Part shown: piece by piece, positions 1 to 4,748 of the stretch
Numbering within the stretch: the first letter of the stretch is position 1
How the letters are laid out: each line of letters starts with the position of its first letter
Origin: Chitinispirillaceae bacterium
GTDB lineage: Bacteria > Fibrobacterota > Chitinivibrionia > Chitinivibrionales > Chitinispirillaceae
Reading direction: 5' to 3'
Assembly: GCA_016926315.1 (NCBI GenBank)
Contig: JAFGOU010000541.1
Location: forward strand, 1-5,158
DNA length: 5,158 bases
Notes under the pieces: generated by a model
The model's database searches: none
Seen by the model: only the letters and a program-made list of their open reading frames with translations
Told to the model about the DNA's origin: nothing
Translations under genes and position numbers: made by a program

Positions 1-373
1 TCCCTCCCGCAAGCCAGGCGGCCTTGCCGGGTATGCCAAGTCTCCGCACGATCAATACCAGGAGCAGCGCGGAAAAAAAGTGCAGCAGGATATTGAGCAG
101 ATGGTAACCGAGGGTCGATGCGCCCCAGAGATGATGTTCCACCCAGAAGACGGTGTGCGCCAGCGGATAATACTGTGATACAGCGGCAGGCTGTGTCCAG
201 ATGCGCACGAGACCCGCGGCCGTCCGGAGTTCAGGCGTTGTCAGGTGCGCATCATCGTCCCAGACCGGCCGGCCGTTCCATGCCGGCTGGTAGGCGAGGA
301 ACGCGGCAGCGAGGAGCAGCAGCCCCCACAGCCAATCGCGGTTCAATGAGAAAGGTATTGATGGCTTCACCAT
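1..373 (-). CDS. TMTC-like multi-pass membrane protein, probable GT-C fold, usually with C-terminal TPRs (5' part, runs off left edge)
   Basis: Read on the minus strand from ATG at 373, this gives 124 codons and stays open at the window edge. The N-terminus has a cytoplasmic start (MVKPSIPFSLNRD), a first membrane segment (about 15-30), then NGRPVWDDDAHL (33-44). This carries the acidic WDD motif expected in the first periplasmic loop of GT-C enzymes. YYPLAHTVFWVE follows, then a second membrane segment around NILLHFFSALLLV. Known relatives are bacterial tetratricopeptide proteins related to eukaryotic TMTC O-mannosyltransferases; they carry about ten membrane segments followed by TPRs, none of which is visible here. 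An in-frame TAA lies four codons upstream, so ATG 373 or the next codon (GTG) is the start; a weak AGAAG sits a few bases before it. The gene is a close paralog of the one starting at 4749. Assignment to the family is firm; substrate and catalytic activity are inferred. Confidence 0.85.
   Translation of the reverse strand, partial: MVKPSIPFSLNRDWLWGLLLLAAAFLAYQPAWNGRPVWDDDAHLTTPELRTAAGLVRIWTQPAAVSQYYPLAHTVFWVEHHLWGASTLGYHLLNILLHFFSALLLVLIVRRLGIPGKAAWLAGG
136..169. repeat. Left copy of a 34-bp inverted repeat
   Basis: This stretch is the exact reverse complement of 4947-4980. Both encode the YPLAHTVFWVE segment of the two TMTC-like paralogs. A second exact match of 20 bp joins 1-20 to 5090-5109. 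The repeats are part of conserved coding sequence, not separate elements, but are long enough to be substrates for homologous recombination. Confidence 0.9.
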
Positions 374-420
374 GCGCTTCTTTTAAAATACATACCGGTC
401 TGTCACCGCTTTCGGGGATA

Positions 421-454
421 TTTAGGGACGTATTTGGGGACTATGGGAGGACGG
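421..454. repeat. Degenerate tandem repeat, about 11 bp period
   Basis: Three adjacent units, TTTAGGGACGTA (421-432), TTTGGGGACTA (433-443) and TGGGAGGACGG (444-454), share a GGGAC/GGGGAC/AGGAC core. They lie between the divergent genes and just upstream of the candidate promoter, about one helical turn apart. That would suit a multimeric regulator site, but the copies are imperfect and could be chance. Confidence 0.3.
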
Positions 455-485
455 TTTACTATGTTCAGGGATGATCGAGTATAAT
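455..485 (+). promoter_or_regulatory. Candidate promoter for the lipoprotein gene
   Basis: A perfect -10 hexamer TATAAT (480-485) is preceded by TTTACT (455-460), which matches four of six -35 positions, with a long 19-bp spacer. Transcription would begin near 492 and leave a leader of about 140 nt before the ATG at 635. The -10 is convincing and the -35 is weak. Confidence 0.4.
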
Positions 486-514
486 CCTTGATTTTTAAAA
501 AGGAAGAGGCTGCC

Positions 515-577
515 TTGATAGCTGATGGATATACCTGTGTGGTAACGCCTCCTTACTGTTGCGTCGGTAAGGCGTAG
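515..577 (+). other. Possible 20-codon leader ORF (TTG start)
   Basis: AGGAAGAGG at 501-509 is a strong Shine-Dalgarno-like sequence 5 nt before TTG at 515. The frame reads (M)IADGYTCVVTPPYCCVGKA and ends at TAG 575-577. It is too short for coding statistics and no family is recognised. It lies in the presumed 5' leader of the lipoprotein gene, and its end coincides with the hairpin at 545-575, as in some translation-coupled leaders. This is speculative. Confidence 0.2.
545..575 (+). promoter_or_regulatory. Leader hairpin upstream of the lipoprotein gene
   Basis: ACGCC (545-549) and TTAC (553-556) pair with GTAA (567-570) and GGCGT (571-575). This gives nine base pairs interrupted by a three-base bulge (TCC), with a 10-nt loop. 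The sequence after it (AGCATATTTTCTT) contains only a short U stretch, so an intrinsic terminator is doubtful. An attenuator-like or mRNA-stabilising structure is possible. Confidence 0.3.
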
Positions 578-625
578 CATATTTTCTTGGTCAAAGCGTC
601 AGTACTGCAGGAACCTTTACCGCAT

Positions 626-630
626 GGAGG
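626..630 (+). promoter_or_regulatory. Ribosome binding site GGAGG of the lipoprotein gene
   Basis: GGAGG lies 4 nt before ATG 635. It selects this start over the longer frame beginning at TTG 587, which would bury the signal peptide behind 16 extra residues. Confidence 0.8.
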
Positions 631-634
631 AACT

Positions 635-1261
635 ATGAAACCGCAGAGCTCGTACAGGGTCTCCGCTTGGCTTATTGTCAGTATGATGTTCCTGGGTTGC
701 GGTGGGCAGAAAGTCCTTGTGCCACCAAAAATCGACCTCAAGCCCTTCGGTACGCTCGGTATGGTACAGTTTGAGACGAACTCGAAAGGGAACCTGGCTG
801 AATATACGTCGCAGAGGGTGCTCAATGTCCTGCAGGGAGCCCAACCGGGCATACCGGTGGTCGAAATGGGGACCATGCAGAATGTCCTGGCTTCTGTCGG
901 CCGCACTGAGTTCGATATCGAAGCGATCAAACTCATCGCTCAAAAATACGGCGTCGGCGGCATAATCACCGGGAAACTTGATGTGGAAAAAGTCAAACCC
1001 TCGTTGAGCATCTCATCGGTGATACAGGAACTCGGCGTTTCGGCGTACGTCGAGGCGTCGCTTTCCGCGAAACTACTCGATGCGCAGAACGGGGCCACCG
1101 TCTGGTCCAATTCTGCCCAAGGCCGCGAAAAGGTCGCGTCAGTCGGTCTTCTGGGCGGTGATGTTTTTTTCAATGCGAAGGATCCGGAAAAAGCATACGG
1201 CAGCCTGATGAAGCGGTTGATCAGCGTGATCAGCGACGATTTCTGGGCACACCGGGAGTGA
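635..1261 (+). CDS. CsgG/LpoB-like outer-membrane lipoprotein
   Basis: A 208-residue exported lipoprotein. The signal peptide runs from M1 with a hydrophobic core AWLIVSMMFLG and a lipobox FLGC, so lipidation is expected at Cys22. The mature part has the order typical of the CsgG/LpoB/TolB-N-like fold. First comes a strand with GTLGMVQFETN, then an N-terminal helix and the segment IPVVEMGTMQNVLASVG, the usual 'V(V/I)E...' strand leading into a helix. AIKLIAQKYGVGGIITGKL follows (the conserved 'a..ig...gad.ii.G.v' block), and then ASLSAKLLDAQNGATVWSNSAQGR, the hallmark 'v..rl.da.tG.vvws..a.G'. The C-terminal helix AYGSLMKRLISVISDDF closes the domain. Family members include pore or assembly lipoproteins (CsgG) and PBP activators (LpoB). 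It is too short for CsgG, and no csg or PBP neighbours are seen, so the role is unknown. It is monocistronic, with its own RBS and terminator. Confidence 0.8.
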   Translation: MKPQSSYRVSAWLIVSMMFLGCGGQKVLVPPKIDLKPFGTLGMVQFETNSKGNLAEYTSQRVLNVLQGAQPGIPVVEMGTMQNVLASVGRTEFDIEAIKLIAQKYGVGGIITGKLDVEKVKPSLSISSVIQELGVSAYVEASLSAKLLDAQNGATVWSNSAQGREKVASVGLLGGDVFFNAKDPEKAYGSLMKRLISVISDDFWAHRE

Positions 1262-1312
1262 CCGGCATCACGCAGGAAAATACGGTCCTGAAGCCGTGCA
1301 GGAAAACACAGG

Positions 1313-1345
1313 GAGGCTGTGAGTGAAGTCACGGCCTCTTTTTTT
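1313..1345 (+). terminator. Rho-independent terminator after the lipoprotein gene
   Basis: GAGGCTGTGA (1313-1322) pairs with TCACGGCCTC (1329-1338): ten base pairs including one T-G wobble, with a 6-nt loop GTGAAG. Seven T residues (1339-1345) follow. It lies 51 bp after the stop codon and is a textbook intrinsic terminator. Confidence 0.9.
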
Positions 1346-1452
1346 ATCGGAAGAGTATTGAAAGACTAAACAAGCAGGAGTATATTACTCGTACCAGAAC
1401 CGTTTCTTAACTTAAACGAATTTCTGTCCCGAACCTTGTAAAGACGTACAGG
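1346..1452. other. Intergenic spacer without recognisable gene
   Basis: Between the terminator and the methyltransferase remnant, no frame extends the methyltransferase and no other protein is recognised. The only pattern is a small palindrome GAGTA-TAT-TACTC (1378-1390). The rest of the methyltransferase gene would be expected here but is absent. Confidence 0.6.
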
Positions 1453-1647
1453 CTACGGGGGCAGGCTCGCCTTGCCGCACCCGATATCAATAACCTTCGC
1501 AGGCGGTGGGGGTAGAATGGTACAAATCGTCCCTGTTTCAGTAAGCATCTGAGGGTATCCATCGCTTGAAAACGGTTTATTCATCGAATGTAGTATGCCG
1601 GCAGGCCCAAGGTTTTCAAGGTAATTTATTTCCCCTAATTTGGCCAT
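1453..1647 (-). pseudogene. 5' remnant of a class I SAM-dependent methyltransferase
   Basis: From ATG 1647 the minus strand encodes 64 residues: MAKLGEINYLENLGPAG, then HSMNKPFSSDGYPQ, then ETG, then LPPPPAKVIDIGCGK, ending in ASLPP and TAG. This is the N-terminal signature of a class I methyltransferase family whose members start with a GEINYL...NKPFS segment. They then enter SAM motif I as '(L/I)LPPPPArvLDlGCGtGWTS'. Here the match stops right after GCGK (residues 56-59), inside the SAM-binding loop, and the remaining two-thirds or more is missing. No frame downstream restores it, so deletion or rearrangement fits better than a single frameshift. The first in-frame ATG is at 1662, but the ATG at 1647 has a better placed GGAG. 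It lies 80 bp after the glycosyltransferase on the same strand, so the two probably once formed an operon. Confidence 0.7.
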
Positions 1648-1656
1648 TGTTTTTAT

Positions 1657-1660
1657 CTCC
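1657..1660 (-). promoter_or_regulatory. Ribosome binding site of the methyltransferase remnant
   Basis: GGAG on the minus strand, nine bases before ATG 1647. It overlaps the upstream ATG at 1662, which has no comparable site, so 1647 is preferred as the start. Confidence 0.55.
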
Positions 1661-1727
1661 ATTCACTATTGGCGGACAATCATGCAGATGCAGACCACTG
1701 AGGCGAGAGGCAGGCTTAATGCCCGTT

Positions 1728-2468
1728 TCATCGCGCCAGCCCTCCAAACCGGACCTTCAGACACGCCGCAATCCCGCTCAGCAGCCGTCCGCGGACCAGG
1801 TGATACCTGCTTTTCCCGTTTCCTCTTCTGCGTTGGGTGACCGGCGCTTCACTGACGCGAAACCCCTTTCTGCGGACCAGGAGCGGGAAAAAAAGCCCTT
1901 CGCACCCGAATAAACGGCCGTCGCAGGGCACTATCGCGGCAACGCACGCCGCGCGCATGACCCTGAACATGCAGCCGCTGTCAACGGTTGAATCGCCGGT
2001 GATCATGGTGCGGAAGCCATTTGCGATTTTCGAGCAGATGCGCCGCGCCATTCCGTCGTACCGCGTTGCGCGGACCCCGCAGACCATGTCACAGGCCTCC
2101 ATCATGCGCAGAAGCCCCGGGATGTCGGCAGGATCCTGCTGCAGGTCGGAATCCATGGTAATGATACAATCCCCGCCGGCCTTTGATATGCCTCTGATAA
2201 GGGCCTTGAACTGGCCGGAGCGGACGGGTTGTCGCAACAAGGCGATTTCCGACAGATAAACCGGCTTCTGATCCGTGAAATATCTGTTCTTCTCCTGCTC
2301 GACCATCGCGATGCTTTCATCACCGGACGCATCGTCGACGATAATAATTTCATAATTTTTCTTTACCGTCATTTCGAAAACGGCGAAAATTTCCCGCAGG
2401 AGCGGACCGATATTGTCCGCCTCATTATGCATGGGCATTACCAGGGAGATATCAGGATGGGGGAGCAT
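1728..2468 (-). CDS. Family 2 glycosyltransferase, DPM1-like (polyprenyl-phosphate sugar synthase type)
   Basis: A 246-residue soluble GT-A enzyme. ISLVMPMHNEADNI (7-20) is the N-terminal strand with the H/YNE motif, and IIIVDDASGDES (41-52) holds the nucleotide-binding aspartates. RQPVRSGQFKALIRGISKAGGD (79-100) precedes MDSDLQQDP (105-113), the DXD-type metal site. GVRATRYDGMARRICSKIAN, VDSGCMFRVM and FGCEGLFFPLLVRRKGFRVSEAPV follow, and RRRGNGKSRY (213-222) is the conserved basic 'R..GkSkY' loop. These blocks match dolichyl- or undecaprenyl-phosphate sugar synthases. The C-terminus ends soon after the GT domain, with no clear pair of membrane helices such as ArnC or GtrB carry; a hydrophobic stretch near 229-236 may be a membrane contact. 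An in-frame TGA lies just upstream of ATG 2468, which fixes the start; the RBS is weak. The sugar cannot be told from sequence. Polyprenyl-P-sugar would suit the GT-C genes at both ends of the window. Confidence 0.85.
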   Translation of the reverse strand: MLPHPDISLVMPMHNEADNIGPLLREIFAVFEMTVKKNYEIIIVDDASGDESIAMVEQEKNRYFTDQKPVYLSEIALLRQPVRSGQFKALIRGISKAGGDCIITMDSDLQQDPADIPGLLRMMEACDMVCGVRATRYDGMARRICSKIANGFRTMITGDSTVDSGCMFRVMRAACVAAIVPCDGRLFGCEGLFFPLLVRRKGFRVSEAPVTQRRRGNGKSRYHLVRGRLLSGIAACLKVRFGGLAR

Positions 2469-2496
2469 GGTATTTACATTCCGTCAAAAATCATTA

Positions 2497-2634
2497 TTAT
2501 CTTTTCACGAACTGCTTGCGAAAGGCATCATACCGCACCACCATGCAGCCCACGAAGGCACGCCGGGTCCATATCGCGTCCCTGTGCGACCGCAGAAACA
2601 GCCGCATGAATAAAAAAGTAAGCAAAAAATACAT
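2497..2634 (-). pseudogene. 45-codon ORF, possible C-terminal remnant of an unknown gene
   Basis: Minus-strand frame from ATG 2634: MYFLLTFLFMRLFLRSHRD, then AIWTRRAFVGCMVVRYDA, then FRKQFVKR and TAA at 2497-2499. A second ATG at 2607 would give 36 residues. The C-terminal 36 codons look like real protein: amphipathic, Arg-rich, no odd codons, and GC-rich like the neighbouring genes. The first nine codons lie in AT-rich sequence and encode a short hydrophobic run, so the junction near 2607 may be a breakpoint. No SD is visible for either ATG. It ends 28 bp before the glycosyltransferase start on the same strand. It may be a small membrane-associated peptide or the tail of a deleted upstream gene. 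No family is recognised. Confidence 0.35.
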
Positions 2635-2655
2635 ATATCAAAAAATTAAAAACCA

Positions 2656-2685
2656 ATTATAATCGATTGTCTATAAAATTTTCAA
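2656..2685 (-). promoter_or_regulatory. Candidate promoter for the small ORF and glycosyltransferase
   Basis: On the minus strand TTGAAA (2680-2685; five of six -35 matches) is followed by an 18-bp spacer and TATAAT (2656-2661; perfect -10). Transcription would start near 2649 and run through the 45-codon ORF into the glycosyltransferase. In AT-rich DNA such matches arise easily. Confidence 0.45.
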
Positions 2686-2695
2686 TTATTATATT
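2667..2695 (+). promoter_or_regulatory. Candidate promoter for the Ig-like protein gene
   Basis: TTGTCT (2667-2672; four of six) and TATATT (2690-2695; five of six) stand 17 bp apart, giving a leader of about 90 nt. It overlaps the opposing candidate promoter (2656-2685), so the two could compete. Other TATA-like words nearby (around 2715-2730) could serve instead. Confidence 0.35.
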
Positions 2696-2779
2696 TTTTA
2701 AAAGGCTTATTTATATTATATATTTTAGGTATCATGCAAAAAAAGAGCGTAATTATACAATACATATCAACTATTTAGC

Positions 2780-2785
2780 GGGAGG
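2780..2785 (+). promoter_or_regulatory. Ribosome binding site GGGAGG of the Ig-like protein gene
   Basis: GGGAGG lies 4 nt before ATG 2790. It marks that start, which is followed at once by a signal peptide, over the open frame extending upstream to 2667. Confidence 0.85.
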
Positions 2786-2789
2786 TTTT

Positions 2790-3806
2790 ATGGGTTTATT
2801 CAGAAGTTTAATAACAATCCTGGCGCTGGCGTGCCTGCAGAGTGTTGTGGCCCAAGATACCATTTGGATATGCCGGGAGGATACTGCGGAGAGCAGGTAT
2901 ACTTTTATGTGTCTCGCTGACACGTTCCCGGACAATAGAGACACTTTCACCATGGTCGACACCGGAGACGCGCTTGAAGGTAAATATGTCAATTTCGACT
3001 ACCAGTTCGGCAATCCCCATCCGGGCTACGCCGGCTTCAAGTTCTACTGGGACTACGGCGGCGGGAGTTTCTGGGTTGAGAGTTACGATTCCCTGATTTT
3101 CTGGCACAAAGGGCCGCTTCCCGGCCATAAGGTCGTGATGATTTGGGCCCAGGGCAGCGCCGGGTGCGGCACCCCTATAAACTATGAGAAATTCGGCGAA
3201 TTCTATTCATCTGCAAGCTGGACAAGAGAGAGTTTTTCGTTCCCCGTGAAAAGAAATTACGGAGCGGCGCCGGACAGTCAATTTGTCAAAACAGGACTCT
3301 TCGAGTTGCGCATGCTGATCTACAACGACTCGACGATCTCCACCGACACCACGAGCCCGCCGGGTAATTTAAAGATTGATAATATGTTTTTTTTCCAACC
3401 TCCGGCACACATACCTGAAATGTGGGAACAGCCGGGGCCACAGACTGTTACGGAGGGCAGTCAAGTAATCATTAACGTCCTTGCTCTTGGGGGGACAGGG
3501 GATTCGGGTGTGATAACCTACCAGTGGATAAAGGACGGCAACCCCTTGACTGAACAGTCGCGTAGACTTGTTATTGATTCGGCACACCTGAGTGATGCTG
3601 GATCCTATACGGTCATTGCTACCAACAGTCTGGGAAGCGACACTTCTGATGCGGCGATCCTGACGGTAAATGCCATAGAAGAGCCCATTAAAGAAGACAA
3701 GGGCTGCGGATGCGGCGCAGGAACCGGCACGGCGCTTATTCCGCCTCTGTTTTTCAAGGCGATGGCGCACAGGAAACGGAAAAAGAAGAATACTAAGACG
3801 ACGTGA
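2790..3806 (+). CDS. Exported Ig-like domain protein with Cys-Gly-rich C-terminal sorting-type tail
   Basis: 338 residues. MGLFRSLITILALACLQSVVA is a Sec signal peptide, with cleavage likely after Ala21 (VVA/QD); Cys15 sits in the core and makes a poor lipobox. Residues 22-210 are rich in aromatic beta segments (FKFYWDYGGGSFWV, HKGPLPGHKVVMIWAQG, SASWTRESFSFPV, GLFELRMLIYND). They end in GNLKIDNMFF, which looks like a carbohydrate-binding-module-type beta-sandwich, although no named family is certain. Residues 215-294 form a bacterial Ig-like domain: QTVTEGSQV, YQWIKDG with core Trp246, and SDAGSYTVIATNSLGS (DAGSY at 269-273), with no disulfide cysteines. After an acidic linker comes KGCGCGAGTGTALIPPLFF (304-322) and then the basic run RKRKKK (328-333). 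This is the small-residue/Cys motif, hydrophobic stretch and positive tail seen in C-terminal sorting signals such as MYXO-CTERM. It is probably surface-anchored or secreted. Ligand unknown. Confidence 0.8.
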   Translation: MGLFRSLITILALACLQSVVAQDTIWICREDTAESRYTFMCLADTFPDNRDTFTMVDTGDALEGKYVNFDYQFGNPHPGYAGFKFYWDYGGGSFWVESYDSLIFWHKGPLPGHKVVMIWAQGSAGCGTPINYEKFGEFYSSASWTRESFSFPVKRNYGAAPDSQFVKTGLFELRMLIYNDSTISTDTTSPPGNLKIDNMFFFQPPAHIPEMWEQPGPQTVTEGSQVIINVLALGGTGDSGVITYQWIKDGNPLTEQSRRLVIDSAHLSDAGSYTVIATNSLGSDTSDAAILTVNAIEEPIKEDKGCGCGAGTGTALIPPLFFKAMAHRKRKKKNTKTT

Positions 3807-3826
3807 CGTTGTTTTTCGATCGTACA

Positions 3827-3881
3827 GCGGCCTGCGGGCAAAAATCACCTCGCCTCCCCGGTGAGGCGGGCCGCGTTTTTT
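3827..3881 (+). terminator. Terminator-like hairpin after the Ig-like protein gene
   Basis: CTCGCCTC (3849-3856) pairs with GAGGCGGG (3863-3870) around a 6-nt loop, with one wobble. An outer GCGGCC (3827-3832) can pair with GGCCGC (3869-3874), immediately before G and six T residues (3876-3881). Outer and inner stems compete for two bases. The T-run supports termination. An A-run (3840-3844) on the other side could make it bidirectional, but no convergent gene reads into it. It ends only 10 bp before the next start codon. Confidence 0.6.
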
Positions 3882-3891
3882 GCGTTCCGCC

Positions 3892-4677
3892 ATGATTAAT
3901 CTCCTTAACATAGGAAAAAAATTAGCACAGGAGAACGGCCCATACTGGACCTTTTTATACACGCTCTATTGGTCCGCCCGCCACTTTTTAAAGATTAACC
4001 CGCACGGCCTCTATAAAGCTATTGTCGGACTGGAGGAAAGACGCGACCTCCCCGGATTCAACACGCCCGCAGCGGCCGCCGAAATCTGGGACCTCCTGCC
4101 CTGGGAAAAAGGGAGGGGCGAGGAGTGGACTATTTCCGCGGAATGGAAAAAATCGCTGATCGACGAAGTCCTGTACACCTACATCAAACCCGGGACCGCC
4201 GTGCTGGAAATAGGGCCTGGCGCAGGACGGTGGACGGAAATCCTTCTGCCCCTTGCGCGGGAGCTTTCTGCCGTTGATGTCTCGGCCAAGGCTATTGACA
4301 TATGCAAAAAAAGGTTCTTCTCCGCGGCCAATATAAGGTTTTTTCTGACCCTGAATACGGGCCTTGGATTTATTCCGGACAAAACAATTGATGCGATCTG
4401 GTCGTTCGATGTTTTCGTACATATCAATCCCCACGACACGGACGGCTATCTCTCGGAGATTAAAAGGGTCCTTGTTCCGGGCGGCATTGCGGTCATCCAT
4501 CACCCGAAGGACGGCGGCCTGCACGGCGGGTGGAGGAGCAGGATGACCGCGCAGCTGTTTGCGGACCTGCTTGAAAAACGCGGGCTGACCCTGGTCCGCC
4601 AGTTCGACTCCTGGGGCGAAAACGGACGGTTCAACCTCTCCCGTTATTGCGATTGCATAAGCGTATTCCATGCGTGA
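3892..4677 (+). CDS. Class I SAM-dependent methyltransferase
   Basis: A 261-residue cytoplasmic enzyme with a complete Rossmann methyltransferase core. Motif I is AVLEIGPGAGRW (103-114), the SAM-binding glycine loop. LSAVDVSAKAI has Asp129 at the end of strand 2, the expected ribose-binding acid. DAIWSFDVFVHI (167-178) is the motif around strand 4, and EIKRVLVPGGIAVIHH (189-204) is the strand-5 'r.LkpGG' block. The N-terminal 100 residues are helical, with an aromatic stretch (YWTFLYTLYWSARHFL) that could form a lid or touch the membrane. Methyl acceptor unknown; neighbours suggest a glycan or surface molecule. ATG 3892 is chosen as the first ATG; TTG 3880 is the only other upstream option before an in-frame TGA at 3862. 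There is no clear SD. It is not homologous at the N-terminus to the truncated methyltransferase at 1453-1647. It probably shares a transcript with the gene 71 bp downstream. Confidence 0.85.
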   Translation: MINLLNIGKKLAQENGPYWTFLYTLYWSARHFLKINPHGLYKAIVGLEERRDLPGFNTPAAAAEIWDLLPWEKGRGEEWTISAEWKKSLIDEVLYTYIKPGTAVLEIGPGAGRWTEILLPLARELSAVDVSAKAIDICKKRFFSAANIRFFLTLNTGLGFIPDKTIDAIWSFDVFVHINPHDTDGYLSEIKRVLVPGGIAVIHHPKDGGLHGGWRSRMTAQLFADLLEKRGLTLVRQFDSWGENGRFNLSRYCDCISVFHA

Positions 4678-4748
4678 GCGGTCATTGTCCGGTTATAAAA
4701 CCTGTTCCGGCTTTGCGGCTTCAGGGAGAAGCTTTAAAAACCTTAACG

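Larger units (their letters stand above)
2608..2789. other. AT-rich intergenic island
   Basis: An abrupt drop in GC content with A and T tracts and repeated TATA-like words, between minus-strand genes on the left and plus-strand genes on the right. No protein family is seen. It holds candidate promoters in both directions. The frame of the downstream gene is open back to 2667, but the translation there is low-complexity (Ile, Tyr, Phe, Lys) and has no signal peptide logic. Confidence 0.7.

Noticed and set aside
118..474. Plus-strand 118-codon open frame at the left edge
   Set aside because: It is antisense to the clearly homologous TMTC-like gene on the minus strand, and its translation is a low-quality Arg/Pro/Ala-rich shadow.
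553..936. Minus-strand frame over the lipoprotein gene
   Set aside because: The plus strand has an RBS, lipobox and family motifs; the minus-strand translation has none.
1378..1390. Small palindrome GAGTA-TAT-TACTC
   Set aside because: Too short, without a T-run or nearby start codon; may be chance, so no separate function is claimed.
1837..2259. Plus-strand 140-codon frame
   Set aside because: Antisense shadow of the family 2 glycosyltransferase, whose motifs are complete on the minus strand.
3880..3891. TTG at 3880 as the methyltransferase start
   Set aside because: It would lie in the T-run of the hairpin with no SD and add only four residues; ATG 3892 is the simpler choice.
3369..3962. 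Minus-strand 197-codon frame crossing from the methyltransferase into the Ig-like gene
   Set aside because: It runs antisense through two convincing genes and the terminator hairpin, and its Arg-rich translation has no domain.
3988..4671. Minus-strand 227-codon open frame
   Set aside because: It mirrors the methyltransferase, whose plus-strand translation has all class I motifs; the reverse translation has no recognisable domain.
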